From assembly GCA_945643635.1 (NCBI GenBank), contig CALZFC010000053.1, forward strand, positions 186,001-250,000: 64,000 bases of DNA, read 5' to 3'. Within the stretch, counting starts at the first letter, position 1, and each line of letters opens with the position of its first letter. The position numbers and the translations under genes are program-made. Origin of the DNA: Allodiplogaster sudhausi (lineage: Eukaryota; Nematoda; Chromadorea; Rhabditida; Diplogasteridae). Under the pieces are notes generated by a model that worked only from the letters and a program-made list of their open reading frames with translations, was not told the DNA's origin and did not search any database. This document shows, piece after piece, positions 34,010 to 45,068 of this stretch.

Positions 34010-35014
34010 ATCGCTTCCGAACCGTGAGCAAAAACCTAAACAGCTCGGTTGGAACTAGGAAAAAACACTCGAAAACCGCTCGCAATAGCTTAATTCACTG
34101 CAAGGTGCACTAGGGCGATAACTTTAACCCCTTCTTCGTCATGTACATACATATGTATAGTGAGGCAACAGGGAAATATGCATACATTTGTATATATATA
34201 CACATGTGCATACATAAATTAATATTTTATTCTTCCACATGAATCATTTTCTCTTGAAGAAGTACGCAAGCGTTGGTAGATTTCTCTACATATCATTGCA
34301 CTACGGAAGAAGACAAGGAGTCCATATCTTCATGGAGAGAGAGAGAGAAAGAGAGAGATGACAGGAGAGAGGGAGGCAGACCGAGAGAGAGAAAGAGAGA
34401 GATGACAGGAGAGAGGGAGGCAGACCGAGAGACAGAGGACATAAAGAGTCCCAGTACGGACTAGAGTCTAAGGAGATGGAGCACGTGAGAATGGTTAATA
34501 ATTTATGGAGATGAACTAAAGTTCAAAAACAATAAAGAAGGTGTTACAGAGTAGGAATAAGAGGGAGAGAGAGACATTGGCGTAAATAGAAGAATCGGCC
34601 GCTGCTCACTCTCACGATGAGGCACGCGATTTGTTTCTTTGAAACATGACATTTCATTCTAGTCATCTTCCGCCACGTGTTAAACAAACGAACGGGTGAG
34701 GAAAGACAACACAAACCCTCCAAAAGTCGTAAAAACATAGCAGGCTATTTGAGAAAGAAAAAACCCGCTGAATGAAAATAGCGCACGCGTATAAGATATC
34801 CGCGGCAATTTGAAATCTCACATCATTTTATGCTGGTCGCCCGCCTTAAGATTTAAATTGAATTAAGGTTCATTGTAAGCATACATATGTATGTAAATAT
34901 GTCACTGCATTAGAGGTTTTTTTGTAATTTCCTTTATCTCTTCAATATTTGCTTCTACTTATCCGTGGAGAATTTGTTTATCGTGCAAATGACACCATAA
35001 ATACCGTAAATGTG
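34010..35014. other. Spacer between copies 6 and 7
   Basis: A shorter version of the other spacers. It has a GA-rich pair of direct repeats at 34336-34430 (unit with GATGACAGGAGAGAGGGAGG), the AACAAACGAACGGG block shared with 25700 and 30505, and a MITE end near 34830. No gene. Confidence 0.45.
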
Positions 35015-37084
35015 TCAGAAGCGCATTGAGCAAATGCCAGAGCTGTAATTATGACGACAGATTAAGTTACAACCAAGTTCAAGTAGGAAAAGAAGTGTTG
35101 CGATCGCATAGAGTGCGGCAGTAACCTGAATGAGAAGAATCAGGAAAAATACTTACAATTTTCATGTAACGTAGAAAATTGTACCTTTCACGTTTTATTA
35201 TTGTTTCAAAGCATTATGAAACTAATCAAATTACTTCTAGACACTTTCATTTGCAAATACTACATATACATATCAGTATATCATCTATGAAACTGGATAA
35301 AAAAAAAGAAGAAGAAATTCCAACGAACATAAATGCCGAGCTGCAAGGCGCTGACGTCAACGGGCGTGTAATCGTAAGTTATTCGCAATTTGTTCACAAT
35401 CTTTGGCCTATTCGTAAAGCGGCGCCACCAGAAATGATCAATCTACGAATGAGACAGTCACCACGCACAATTGCACGGCAGCTTGTGCTCCAATTTAATT
35501 AGTGCATATTTAAAATTAAATAATTTAAATTTAATTTTTTTAAACTATCTTGTTATTGCATGAGAATATTAAAAAATAAAACAAAATAATTATGGCCACA
35601 AACCAAATCCTCAGTGAAGAATTTCATTGCGATTAAGCTCATTAGCTTTTGCTGCTTTGCGGTGAAGCGTTTCTTGCTAAAAACAAAAATCTTTTTCACA
35701 ATGGATTTTTTTTCTTACGAAGTTTTACTCTTGTGTCTTTTGTTGCTGTTTTTTATTCATTTTATTAAATCTTACGGTCAATTAGAAATATTTATGAATA
35801 TATGAACATACAAATGCGAGTAATTTAAGAGACTATAATACCTAAAGTAGAGTGTCGATGGAAATGCGATGAAATAGCCGCCGTTGTAGAGAGAATCAGG
35901 GCGATCCATGGAGTTTCTTTCTCTAGGCAATCCAGTCGGATCGAGCCTAAATAAAATACGTTTATATTTGTATTGACCTATCCTCTCTCTTTCTCTCTGC
36001 CTCTCTTTTCTAGTATACATGACCATCACTTCTCTTCGGTTGAAGACTTCTCGGTTCGTGACTATAATAAAGTAGATTGAACTCTTGGTTCTATCTATTG
36101 GAAAGTATAAGGATGGAATAGGTTGGTCCGTTGGTTGGAAAGACTGGAAAGGGAATACACTTGAAGAGAAGTGTAGATACTTCAAGCGAGCATTCTATTA
36201 TACGGTTGGTTCGAGGGGTTAGTGGCAGACTCTACATTATTTAATATATTAAAAAAAACGATTATTAGAAAAGCGAACATGATTTACATATCATTCCATA
36301 AGTAAAGGATTTCAAATTTCTAATTCTGTTGTAATATGCCTAGCTTTATACAACTCTCATGTATATAAATAAACACATTAATTAATTGTATCGTTCATTT
36401 AATGAATACTAACAGTTGTGTATAAGTAAATTATTTGTTCATGATTGAGCGCTATTTTTTTACCGCTTACATCCGAACCGTGCACCCGAGCTTGGCCGGG
36501 TAACGGTATCAACCACAAAGACACGGTCGAGGTAGACGAGCATGGCCGAGTGGGGAGAGGAGGTGCAGAGCTATGGATTTACGGGATTAGTAATTTACAA
36601 TTAGGATTGCGCTAACAAGAATATATAGAAAATATGCTGCATCTCATCTCACTATAGTGTGAAATAGTTCAAGACTCTTTTTTAATCACACTGGATGAGC
36701 CGTATGTCGGAGCACTTTTTGTGTGATTGATTAAATATGGATAAATAATAAATGCAGAAGACGGACCGCATCGAGATTCTCTTGCATGGTGCGCCCGATG
36801 AATAAGGGACCGCGTCTCGAATAAACTTCTTCCTTTAAAAAAAGTAGGGAATCTTGCACGTGTAAAATAAGTGCATTAAAAGAAAAGAGCTAAGAAGCTC
36901 ACACACATGTGTGTGATTACAAATAAATGAGACCGAGATTTTTCTGCTTTTTTCAGCTCACCTCGCTTGGCAGATAGCCAATAATATCAAGAATCAATTC
37001 AATTGTTTCATTCTAAACACAGAAAAAGAATCCGTTACCGGAAACGGATATAAAAAACGGATAATCCGTACTTTGGGCAATATT

Positions 37085-37121
<37 letters not shown>

Positions 37122-38200
37122 GTAAACAGAGCGCCCTTAATCAGGAATTATATCCGTATTCGGTTATTCAGGAAATTGTTTTAACCAAACCATAAATTAT
37201 TTCACCCAATAATTCATTAACTGTACCAATCAATAAATTCATTCAAGCGATAATCAATATTGTTAAAAGACAGAGACGTTCTCGGAGTAGGCGAGCCGAC
37301 GGATGAGTTGCCTGCAAAGGCAGCCGAGTGCAGCGACATGAGCAAGACGTACGCGACCACGTAGCAGACGACGTGAAGACGAATGGCTCCCAAAAAGAAG
37401 AGATTACTCTTATTTTTTAATTACGTCGTTTCGCACAAAATTTCACAAAGACAATAATGTTCAAATTTCAAATACACTTACTTCTTGGATAGGATTGCGC
37501 GATCCGCTCAACACTCACACTCAGCAGAACAAGAAGGACGAGAGTAACAAAGGCCGGATACGAGAGGACGATGAAAGCAACGAGGTCACTACTGCTTGAC
37601 GCATAGTCACGCTCGTAGAAGGCCTCCTGGTCAGCGAGAGAGAGAGAGATAAAGAGGGAGAAAAGAGAAGAGGGAGAGGGAGGGAGACAGAGGAATGAGC
37701 GAAAGATGAGACAGATAGTGAGAGAGTGGTAGACCACTTCCCAGAAAAAAACAACGAAGTGTGTGGTTTAAATAAGAAGAGACGTTTTCAGTTAAAAAAA
37801 ATTTTTTTATCCTTTTCTTTTTTATTTTTGCTAAAATTTATTTACGAACGAGGCTGTAAATAATGGGCAGAGTCGTGTAGCGAAAGTCACGAAGGCGAGA
37901 AGGGCGGAAACTCATGTCAAGGAGGACGCCGTCCACTGTGCCGTTCTGCAGGTCTCCGAGGACGCCAGGGTGACGACCGGTCGAAGGGTCGGGGCCGAGC
38001 TCGACTTGAGAGAGAGAGAGAGAGAAAGTGAGAAAGATACAAACTCGCCTCTGGCTTCCTTCTGGACGAACTCGAGGGTATCTCGAAGTGCACGCGCCCA
38101 TTCTTCGCGAAACTTCGCGAAAAATGCCTCGTGGCTGACCATTCCATACGTAGAAATAAGGAAAGGTGTCGTAAATGAGGGAAGACACCCGGATTGGCAT
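35015..38200 (-). pseudogene. Ionotropic receptor-like gene copy 7, frameshift and lost half exon
   Basis: Exon A starts at ATG 38200 (MPIRVSSLIYDTFPYFY) but has gained one base at about 38100-38112 in the REVWREW region, shifting the frame. B, C and D follow normally (C near 37626-37487, D near 37390-37275). Exon E keeps only its end (36963-36990, DIIGYLPSE); the first part, with the RVIF strand, is replaced by AT-rich sequence with a (TA)n run. F-K are present; K ends with TGA at 35015-35017 and is shortened in frame. Exon A again ends in the GC donor gcgagt. Two separate lesions make it a pseudogene. Confidence 0.8.
36991..37200. repeat. AT-rich insert with (TA)n in place of half of exon E
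   Basis: It contains CCGTTACCGGAAACGG (a short palindrome), an imperfect repeat of GGATA/CGGATAATCCG type, and (TA)n at about 37088-37120. It lies exactly where the first part of exon E should be. Confidence 0.6.
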
Positions 38201-38547
38201 ATGGCTTGGGTCGTCTGATTGGGAAAAGTAGGGATATCGGTTGAAAACAAGGAGGAGATAATTCCATTAGAGCTTGCAACGGTTTCATACATGGCAACTA
38301 TCACGATCGCGACACATTCTATCCCTTTTTATTATGTACATACAAACATATTATTGTTCCTCATATAGAATATGAGGAACAACTTTGAACAGCCACTTCT
38401 AAGGTGGGTGAAGGAAGAAGCTGATAAGCTGGAACGCCATTGCATATGCTTATGGTTGAGTGAAAGGCCCGCGAAACATGAGACTATCGCTGCGGCGGCT
38501 CTAACAAGAAGTAGGAATGTTTCAGTTCTCAAGGCGAGAGGGATGAC

Positions 38548-38582
<35 letters not shown>

Positions 38583-39822
38583 GCAGAGAAACAGAGGACA
38601 GAAAGAGTCACAATATGGACTATAATCTATCTAGATGAACCACGAGAGAGTGGTTAAAAATTTATGAAGATGATGATAACTTCAAAAACAATAAAGAAGG
38701 CATTACATAGTGGGAATAAGGTAGATATATTTGCGGAAATAGAAGAATCGCCCTTCACCAATGCATTCCAGGAACAAATTAGCCATTAGTCGGAGGCAAT
38801 GATTGGGAATTCCAGTTGAGCCAAATTCAACAGAGCCAAGCGACGAGAAACCAAAGTACATATATCTTCATATGTATGTACATATGTATGTTTATCAAAC
38901 AAAAAGCGCAGGTTCAGCGTGGTTACTGTGTTGTAAAACAATGCATGTTAAAAAGTTGTAACGATAATTTGATTCATTATTTTAATCCACCTGATCGTGA
39001 GACATTAATCTGCCCACCAATCCTTTGAAAATTCCATCTCAACCTTCATCATTGTTCAAAACGATGTCGACTGCAATATCAAAAATTAGCACAAGAAAAT
39101 TCAAAAAATTGTGAGAGAGAAAGCGGACTGGAAAACTGCTCATTCTGTAACTGAATGTCCAATTCCTCACGATTCTTTCCCTATTACTCATCCCCTTATT
39201 TGCATTGCTAAGTGCAATAGAATTTCCATTCTATTTTCAAGGCATTATTAGTCAGTCTCTCCTCCTTGGATCTTCGTGAGCGGTTGCCTCTCTCTTGCTG
39301 GCCTGGTGTTTTCCGGTCTACCGAAGATAAACCTGAGAAAACTCGATCCCTTCCCTCGTCTTCTACATCGATAGGAACAGAATTGGATTATAATAACAGC
39401 GTCTTGTCATTACAACTCTCACGATGGTGGAAAAAGGAGTGCTGAAAATGTCTCCTGATATGCGCGCTCATTCGTAATGGCATTCGTTTAAAGAAGGACA
39501 ATCACCGAAAATAATGAACGCAGGTTCGAATTGCCGCGTTAACCTTGGGAGTAGACACTCTCGTTTGCATGTGCTATTTGAAAATCTTGCTGCGTAAAGA
39601 TAACCCAGCGCGTCGGGTATTCGAAATCTCACATAATCACCTTCCTTTAAGATTAAAATTCCATTTACTTCCTTTGTAAATGCTGATTTAAAAGTAAGTC
39701 GCCACATTAGAACGAAATATAGATTTTATAATTTCATTTATCACTTCAATATTTGCTTCTATCAATCCGTGGAGAATCTGTTTATCCGTGGAGAATGTGA
39801 CACCATAATTACCGTAAATGTG
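38201..39822. other. Spacer between copies 7 and 8
   Basis: It holds the signal-like stretch (38215-38310), a block with GCTTATGGTTGAGTGAAAGG shared in form with 42890-42990 and other spacers, a GA microsatellite (38548-38580), and a MITE. Nothing supports a gene. Confidence 0.45.
39486..39651. mobile_element. Short MITE of the GATCGCCC family
   Basis: The ends are GTTTAAAGAAGGACAATCACC and its imperfect inverse ATCACCTTCCTTTAA, about 165 bases apart. Non-coding. Confidence 0.65.
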
Positions 39823-42421
39823 TCAGAAGCGCATTGAGCAAATGCTAGTAATTTTCGACATCAAGCTGTAATTATGACGACAGATTATGTTACACCCAAT
39901 TTCAAGTAGAAACAAAAGTGTTGCGATCGCATAGAGGGCGGCAGCAACCTGAATAAGAAAAATCAATGAAGATATGCATACTTTTCATGTCACCAAGAAT
40001 TCTATCTTAAGATGGTATCTTTAACGTTTTATTTATCTTTTAACGCTTTACGAAACAAAATTATATTTATTCTATATGCTTTCATTTGCAAACATATCTG
40101 TATATCATCAATGAAATAGGAAAAAAAATGCAACGAACATACATAAATGCTGAGTTGAAGGGCGCTGACATCAACGGGTGAGTAATCGTATTTCATTCGC
40201 AATTTGTTTACAATCTTTGGCCTATTCGTGTAGCGGCGCCACCAGAAATCATCAACCTTCACATGAGTCGATTATTATGTAGTACATGAATGACAGGGAG
40301 CGTGTGAACCAATTTGTTTTTCATACTTAATTTGAGCAGATTTCAAAGTTTAATAATTTAAATTTTTAAGGAAAAAACTCTGGTTATATTTAGGAGAAAA
40401 TATATAAGAAAAAAATTAAGGGCACAAACCAATTCCTCATTGAAGAATTTCATTGCGATTGAGCTCATTAGCTTTTGCTGCTTAGCGGTGAAGCGAGTTT
40501 TGCTAAAAAGAAGATCTTTACTCAAGTGTTTTTATTGCTGTTGTTTTTTATTCCTCTTTTATACAAATAAGAGTAATTTAAGAGATAATACCTAAAATAG
40601 AGAGTCGATGGAAATGCAATGAAGTAGCCGCCGTTGTAGAGAGAATCATAGCGATCCATCGACTTTCTGATTGTTGGTAGTCCGGTCGGATCTAGCCTTC
40701 ACAAAATAAATGTATGTTAATTAAAAGAAAACACCGCGAAGATGATTGTCATTACATTGGTAAATGATTTGATTGTTGCTTTTACTGAGACAGCCATAAC
40801 AAGTATGGCCTTACATATGTATATTTGCTGATAAACTTTGAATACAATGATAAATAATTGTAATTATACAAGTAAACTAAAAAAAACTAATTTATTTTTA
40901 TTCTCAAACATTAATTATAACCAATTGATTAATGTTAATTTTGATTTTAATTTTTGATTTATAAAAAAAAAGCTCACATCCGAACAGAACATCCGAGCTT
41001 AGCTGGATCACGCGGATCGACCACAAAGATACGGTCGAGATACACGAACATGGCCGAGTGGGGAGAGGTGGCGCAGAGCTAGGGAAAGCGGGATCAATGA
41101 CTTAGGATAGTGACCTGTTTAGTGAGATTTATGTAATTTCCGCAAAAATGTAAACTTAAATTTTTTTAAGGCACTGAACAATCTCACAAAACAGGTCAGA
41201 AACAAAGAAAAAAACCATTTAGCTCAATGGCATATCACAGCATTCTATGAGGGATTAATATATGTAGCGATGCATGAGCAAAAAAATAAACGGACGGACC
41301 GCATCGAAATTCTCTTGCATGGTGCGCCCGATGAATAAGGGACCGCTTCCCGAATAAGCTTCTTCCTACATATAAAATATTACAAATCTAAGAAGAGAGT
41401 GTATAAAATAAAAGAATTTACGAAAACGAAGACAGTTACAAATAAATAAGACCGAGTAAAATAGAATGTTTTGATAATAGCTAATGAAACCTCGCTTGGC
41501 GGATAGCCAATGATATCTCGGGCAGTCCGTAGATAACCGCCCGTGTTGAAGATGACGCGTGAAGTGCCGGCGCGCACTTGGCGCACAAACTCTTTGATAC
41601 TTCTGAAGAACGTCAAATCTCATTCATTTTAGAGAATTAATTGATCAATAAATTTATTCAGTAAATGGAGAAGAGCAATTAATTAATTCAAGAATTTCAT
41701 CCATTGATTAATTAATTCCACCATTCGATAAATTAGTTCAACCAATCAATAAATATTTCAATAAAACGATAAATTAATTCGAACAATCAATATATAAATT
41801 CAACCAATAAAGATTGATAAATGGCCAGAGACGTCCTCGGAGTGGACGAGCCGACGGCCGAGTTGCCAGCGAAAGCAGCCGAGTGCAGCGACATGAGCAG
41901 AACGTACGCGATCACGTAGCAAACGACGTGAAGACGAAAGGCTCCCGAAAAGAAGAAGAGATTACTGTAGTTTATTTAAATTAGGTCCATTCCCGTCAAA
42001 TTTGACAGAAATTATGTGTATATAAAAATGCTTGATTTGTAATTACTCTTACTTCTTGGATAGGAGTTGGCGATCGCAGTCCTCTCGGCGAGCCGCTCAA
42101 CAATCACACTCACCAGAACGAGAAGGACAAGGGTGACAAAGGCAGGATAGGAGAGGACGATGAAGGAAATGAGGTCGCTGCTGCTTGATGCGTAATCACG
42201 CTCGTAGAAGGCTTCCTGGAAAAGGAGGGAGAGAGATAGAGGGCATAAAAAGGAAACTACTAACAAGGCTGTACGTGATCGGCAGAGTCGTGTAACGAAA
42301 GTCGCGAAGGCGAGAGGCGCGGAAGCTCATGTCAACGAGGACGCCGTCCACAGTGCCGTTCTGCAGGGCGCCGAGAACGCCAGGATGACGGCCGGTAGAG
42401 GGATCGGGGCCGCGCTCGACT

Positions 42422-42459
<38 letters not shown>

Positions 42460-42653
42460 GTAGACCAAGAGAAAGAAAGAAGAGAGAAAAACTAGCCCCA
42501 GAGTGTGAATTCGTTCTGGACGAGCTCGAGAGTTTCACCAAGTGCGCGCCCCCACTCGCGCCAAACTTCTCGATAGATGCCTCGTGGCTGGCCATTCCAT
42601 GCGTAGAGATAGGGAAAGGTGTCATCAGTGAGGCATGAGACACGAATCGGCAT
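39823..42653 (-). CDS. Ionotropic glutamate receptor-like channel subunit, copy 8 (intact)
   Basis: Eleven exons join in frame for 426 residues: A 42653-42497, B 42419-42265, C 42215-42053, D 41941-41833, E 41602-41491, F 41365-41300, G 41078-40978, H 40696-40592, I 40503-40431, J 40256-40143, K 39948-39823. S1 has GQPRGIYREVWREWG and DGVLVDMSFRASRLRDF; M1 is DLISFIVLSYPAFVTLVLLV; M3 is YVIAYVLLMSLHSAAFAGN; S2 includes RVIFNTGGYLRTARDIIGY, GPLFIGRTMQENFD and HSAMFVYLDRIFVVDPRDP; the last helix is AAALYAIATLLFLLEIG. The weak point is exon A, whose end differs from its paralogues: the only junction that keeps frame is TGGG|gctagt, a GC donor. If that is not used, the gene is broken there. It is the rightmost array member. 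Confidence 0.75.
41112..41197. repeat. Small inverted repeat in the F-G intron of copy 8
   Basis: GACCTGTTTAGTGAGATT at the left is matched by AATCTCACAAAACAGGTC at the right, about 86 bases end to end. Found only in this copy of the intron. Confidence 0.65.
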
Positions 42654-43592
42654 ATGGGCTGGGCGGCTGCTAACCGGGGGGAAAAGACCTAAAGGCCAAG
42701 GTTGGAATAAGGAGAAGACATACGAAACGCGCTCGGAACGGCTTCATACACGACGAAGATTCTTCTTTCCTGTCTAGACATGTCTAGTCAGCTGACATCA
42801 GGAATCAATTTCCATAGAAGATGCATATAAGAGTTGAAAGATTTATCATTTCAGAATTCTTGCAAATCTAACAGGAACGCCTTTGAACTACCAGTTGGAA
42901 CGAGAAGAAAGAGAAGAAGCTGAAACGCTGGAACGCAATTGTATATTCTTATTGTTGGGTGGAAGGCGCCGCGAAACATGAGACCGCGCTCCCGGCTATA
43001 CGAAATAAGAATGTATGAGTTCTCAAGGACAGAGAGGGGCTAAGAGAGGAAGAGAGAGAGAGAGAGAGCACGTGAAAGGGAGAAAGAGAAAGAGAGAAAG
43101 ATAGAGCGAGAAAGAGAGAGAGCATGAGAGAGCGGCGGCTAGAGAGATCGGGACAGAATGAAGAGAAATACAGAAAAATAGAAGTAGAACAAACGATGAG
43201 ATAACTAGAGACAGAGAATAGAAAGAGTCACAAAATGGAATAGACATAAGAAGCGCAAGATGGCTAATGGTAAGAACTTGTGAACATGAAGAAAACTTCA
43301 AACGTAATAAAGAAAATGAAGGTCTTCCAGGAAAAATTCGTCGTTCCCATGAGGCTGCAAGGGCTGGCAGTTTATTCCATTGTTCAGCGCTTGCAGACAT
43401 TGCGATATCTCACAATAAGAGCATGTTCTGCGTGTTTACTGTGTAAGACAAAAGGGAAAACTCTTAAAAATCTATTGAGATGTAATGAAAGAATGCAGTT
43501 TCATACTTCAGTAGCCTGTTTATTCAATTAATAATCTGCTTTATTTCTTTTATTCACACAAATTGTTTTGCATTGGAATGATCGATTGTCTT
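42654..43592. repeat. Spacer, duplicated at 49985-50580
   Basis: From about 42880 to 43560 the sequence matches 49985-50570: GCGCCGCGAAACATGAGACCG, a GA-rich tract, GACATAAGAAGCGCAAGATGG, and TTCCCATGAGGCTGCAAGGG. Both are followed by the same dispersed repeat, so a block of about 0.7 kb was copied between the receptor-like and P450 clusters. Confidence 0.6.
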
Positions 43593-43780
43593 CAAAATCT
43601 GAGTCAGACCAAGCTCATCCGAGGTTTACGAATCCTCGGCGGCTGTGGGTTGTAAGTCACGGAGACTCATCACCCGGTCTCATCATTTTCAGATTCAGGT
43701 CTGAATTGACCCTTACTGAAGACGCATTCGATGAAGGATTTCTCGCCTTCCCCTAGGATAGCACCCTAGACTTGGCGGGT
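43593..43780. repeat. Dispersed repeat, second copy
   Basis: Matches 19498-19690 closely over about 140 bases (AAATCTGAGTCAGACCAAGC through GACTCATCACCCGGTCTC). Confidence 0.65.
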
Positions 43781-43885
43781 AATGAATGATAAGAAGCCGC
43801 TCACGTTGGGCAATCTTGCTTTGTCTGCTATCCATCGTGGTAGCTTTTCTTATATTCAAGTGTTTCTGAAACAAGTGGACATATA

Positions 43886-44284
43886 AAGTACCGCTCAACG
43901 GAGAGATGTCAATTCTATGTCCGCTATGGCGGACATAGCCAAATGGGCCAAGTGGAATATCTCGCTGCAGAAAGAGTTTTGAGGTAAATCACATATCAAT
44001 ATGGGACCCTGGAATTTTCTTCACAAATTCCATTAAAAAAAACTTACACAACACACATACTATATGGCATCGCAGCAAATTTGTCACTGTATGTCATGCA
44101 AATACAAGTTTCAATAAAATTTCAACGATTTTCAAGATTTTTTAAATGGAATTTGTGAGGAAAAATTCCAGGTATACGTGATTTACCTCAAAACTCTTTC
44201 TGCAGCGAGATATTCCACTTGGCCCATTTTTCTATGTCCGCCATAGCGGACATAGAATTGACCCCTCTCCGTTGAGCGGTACTG
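43886..44284. mobile_element. 399-bp mariner-type MITE
   Basis: Near-perfect inverted ends of more than 80 bases. The right end read inward is CAGTACCGCTCAACGGAG, the left the same with A for C at the first base, and both are flanked by TA (43884-43885 and 44285-44286). CAGT-type ends with a TA target are typical of Tc1/mariner. No transposase; the middle is AT-rich. Confidence 0.8.
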
Positions 44285-44477
44285 TACATATGTGCATAAG
44301 TGTATTGAAAAATAAGAAATCAATATGCTGAATATAATATTATATATATAGACTAGTAGACTGCGGATTATGAGCTCGTTTTGTCAGCAGCTAATGATTG
44401 CACAATATTGAACATGAACACATCAAGTTTTCCCCTTGCTTTTTGCTCCTATTTCGCACGCAGTTTCCCTCCTACCT

Positions 44478-44615
44478 CTCTCTCTCTCTCTCTCTCTCGT
44501 TTTCTCCCTCGCTCTCCCTCTCTCTCTCTCTCTCGCTTTCTCTCTCTCTCTCTCTCGCTCTCTCTCTCTCTATCTCGCTCTCTCTCTCTCGCTTTCTCTC
44601 TCTCTCTCTCTCTTT
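44478..44615 (+). repeat. CT microsatellite upstream of the first P450
   Basis: Imperfect (CT)n. A similar run lies at the same place before the second P450 gene (52702-52800), inside a block of about 0.8 kb that the two genes share. Confidence 0.85.
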
Positions 44616-44799
44616 TACCTAATCGTTTCCTCTTCGTATTCTCTTTACCACCCGTCTCGCTCTCTTGCTATCTTCCACTCTCTTCCTCTTACTCACTCGT
44701 GTTCACCACGGACAGACTCGCAACTCACGCTACACCACAAATTCGCACAAGAAAACAGAGCTGCACAGAACACAGAATGGAAGGACCAGCGAGAGCACT

Positions 44800-44865
44800 T
44801 ACTCTCATATAAGAAGAACGCGCGTTCAGACAGGCACTACTCATATAAGAGCCTTTAGTGGAGAG
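44800..44865 (+). promoter_or_regulatory. Possible core promoter of the first P450
   Basis: Two CTCATATAAGA motifs occur at 44804-44814 and 44840-44850, about 220-260 bases before the ATG. Both are kept in the second gene (52981-52991 and 53018-53027) with equal spacing. TATA-like function is inferred only from sequence and conservation. Confidence 0.35.
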
Positions 44866-45068
44866 ATTGGAGTATCTCTTCCTCTTTACCCTCTTACTTG
44901 TAACTTGAGCATCGAATTTACCATCTTACAATCACTTCTTTGACAACTCTCTTTCTCTCATTCTCTGAATTGCTCTCTCTCTCTAGCCTTCTTAGTTGCT
45001 CTCTCACTTTCTTCTGCCTGCTTTTCTACATCTCCCTTTCCAATCGCTATCGTCCTATTTCAGCAAAG

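Noticed and set aside
34336..34430. Possible CRISPR-like or regularly spaced repeat
   Set aside because: Two adjacent GA-rich units without unique spacers; an ordinary tandem duplication.
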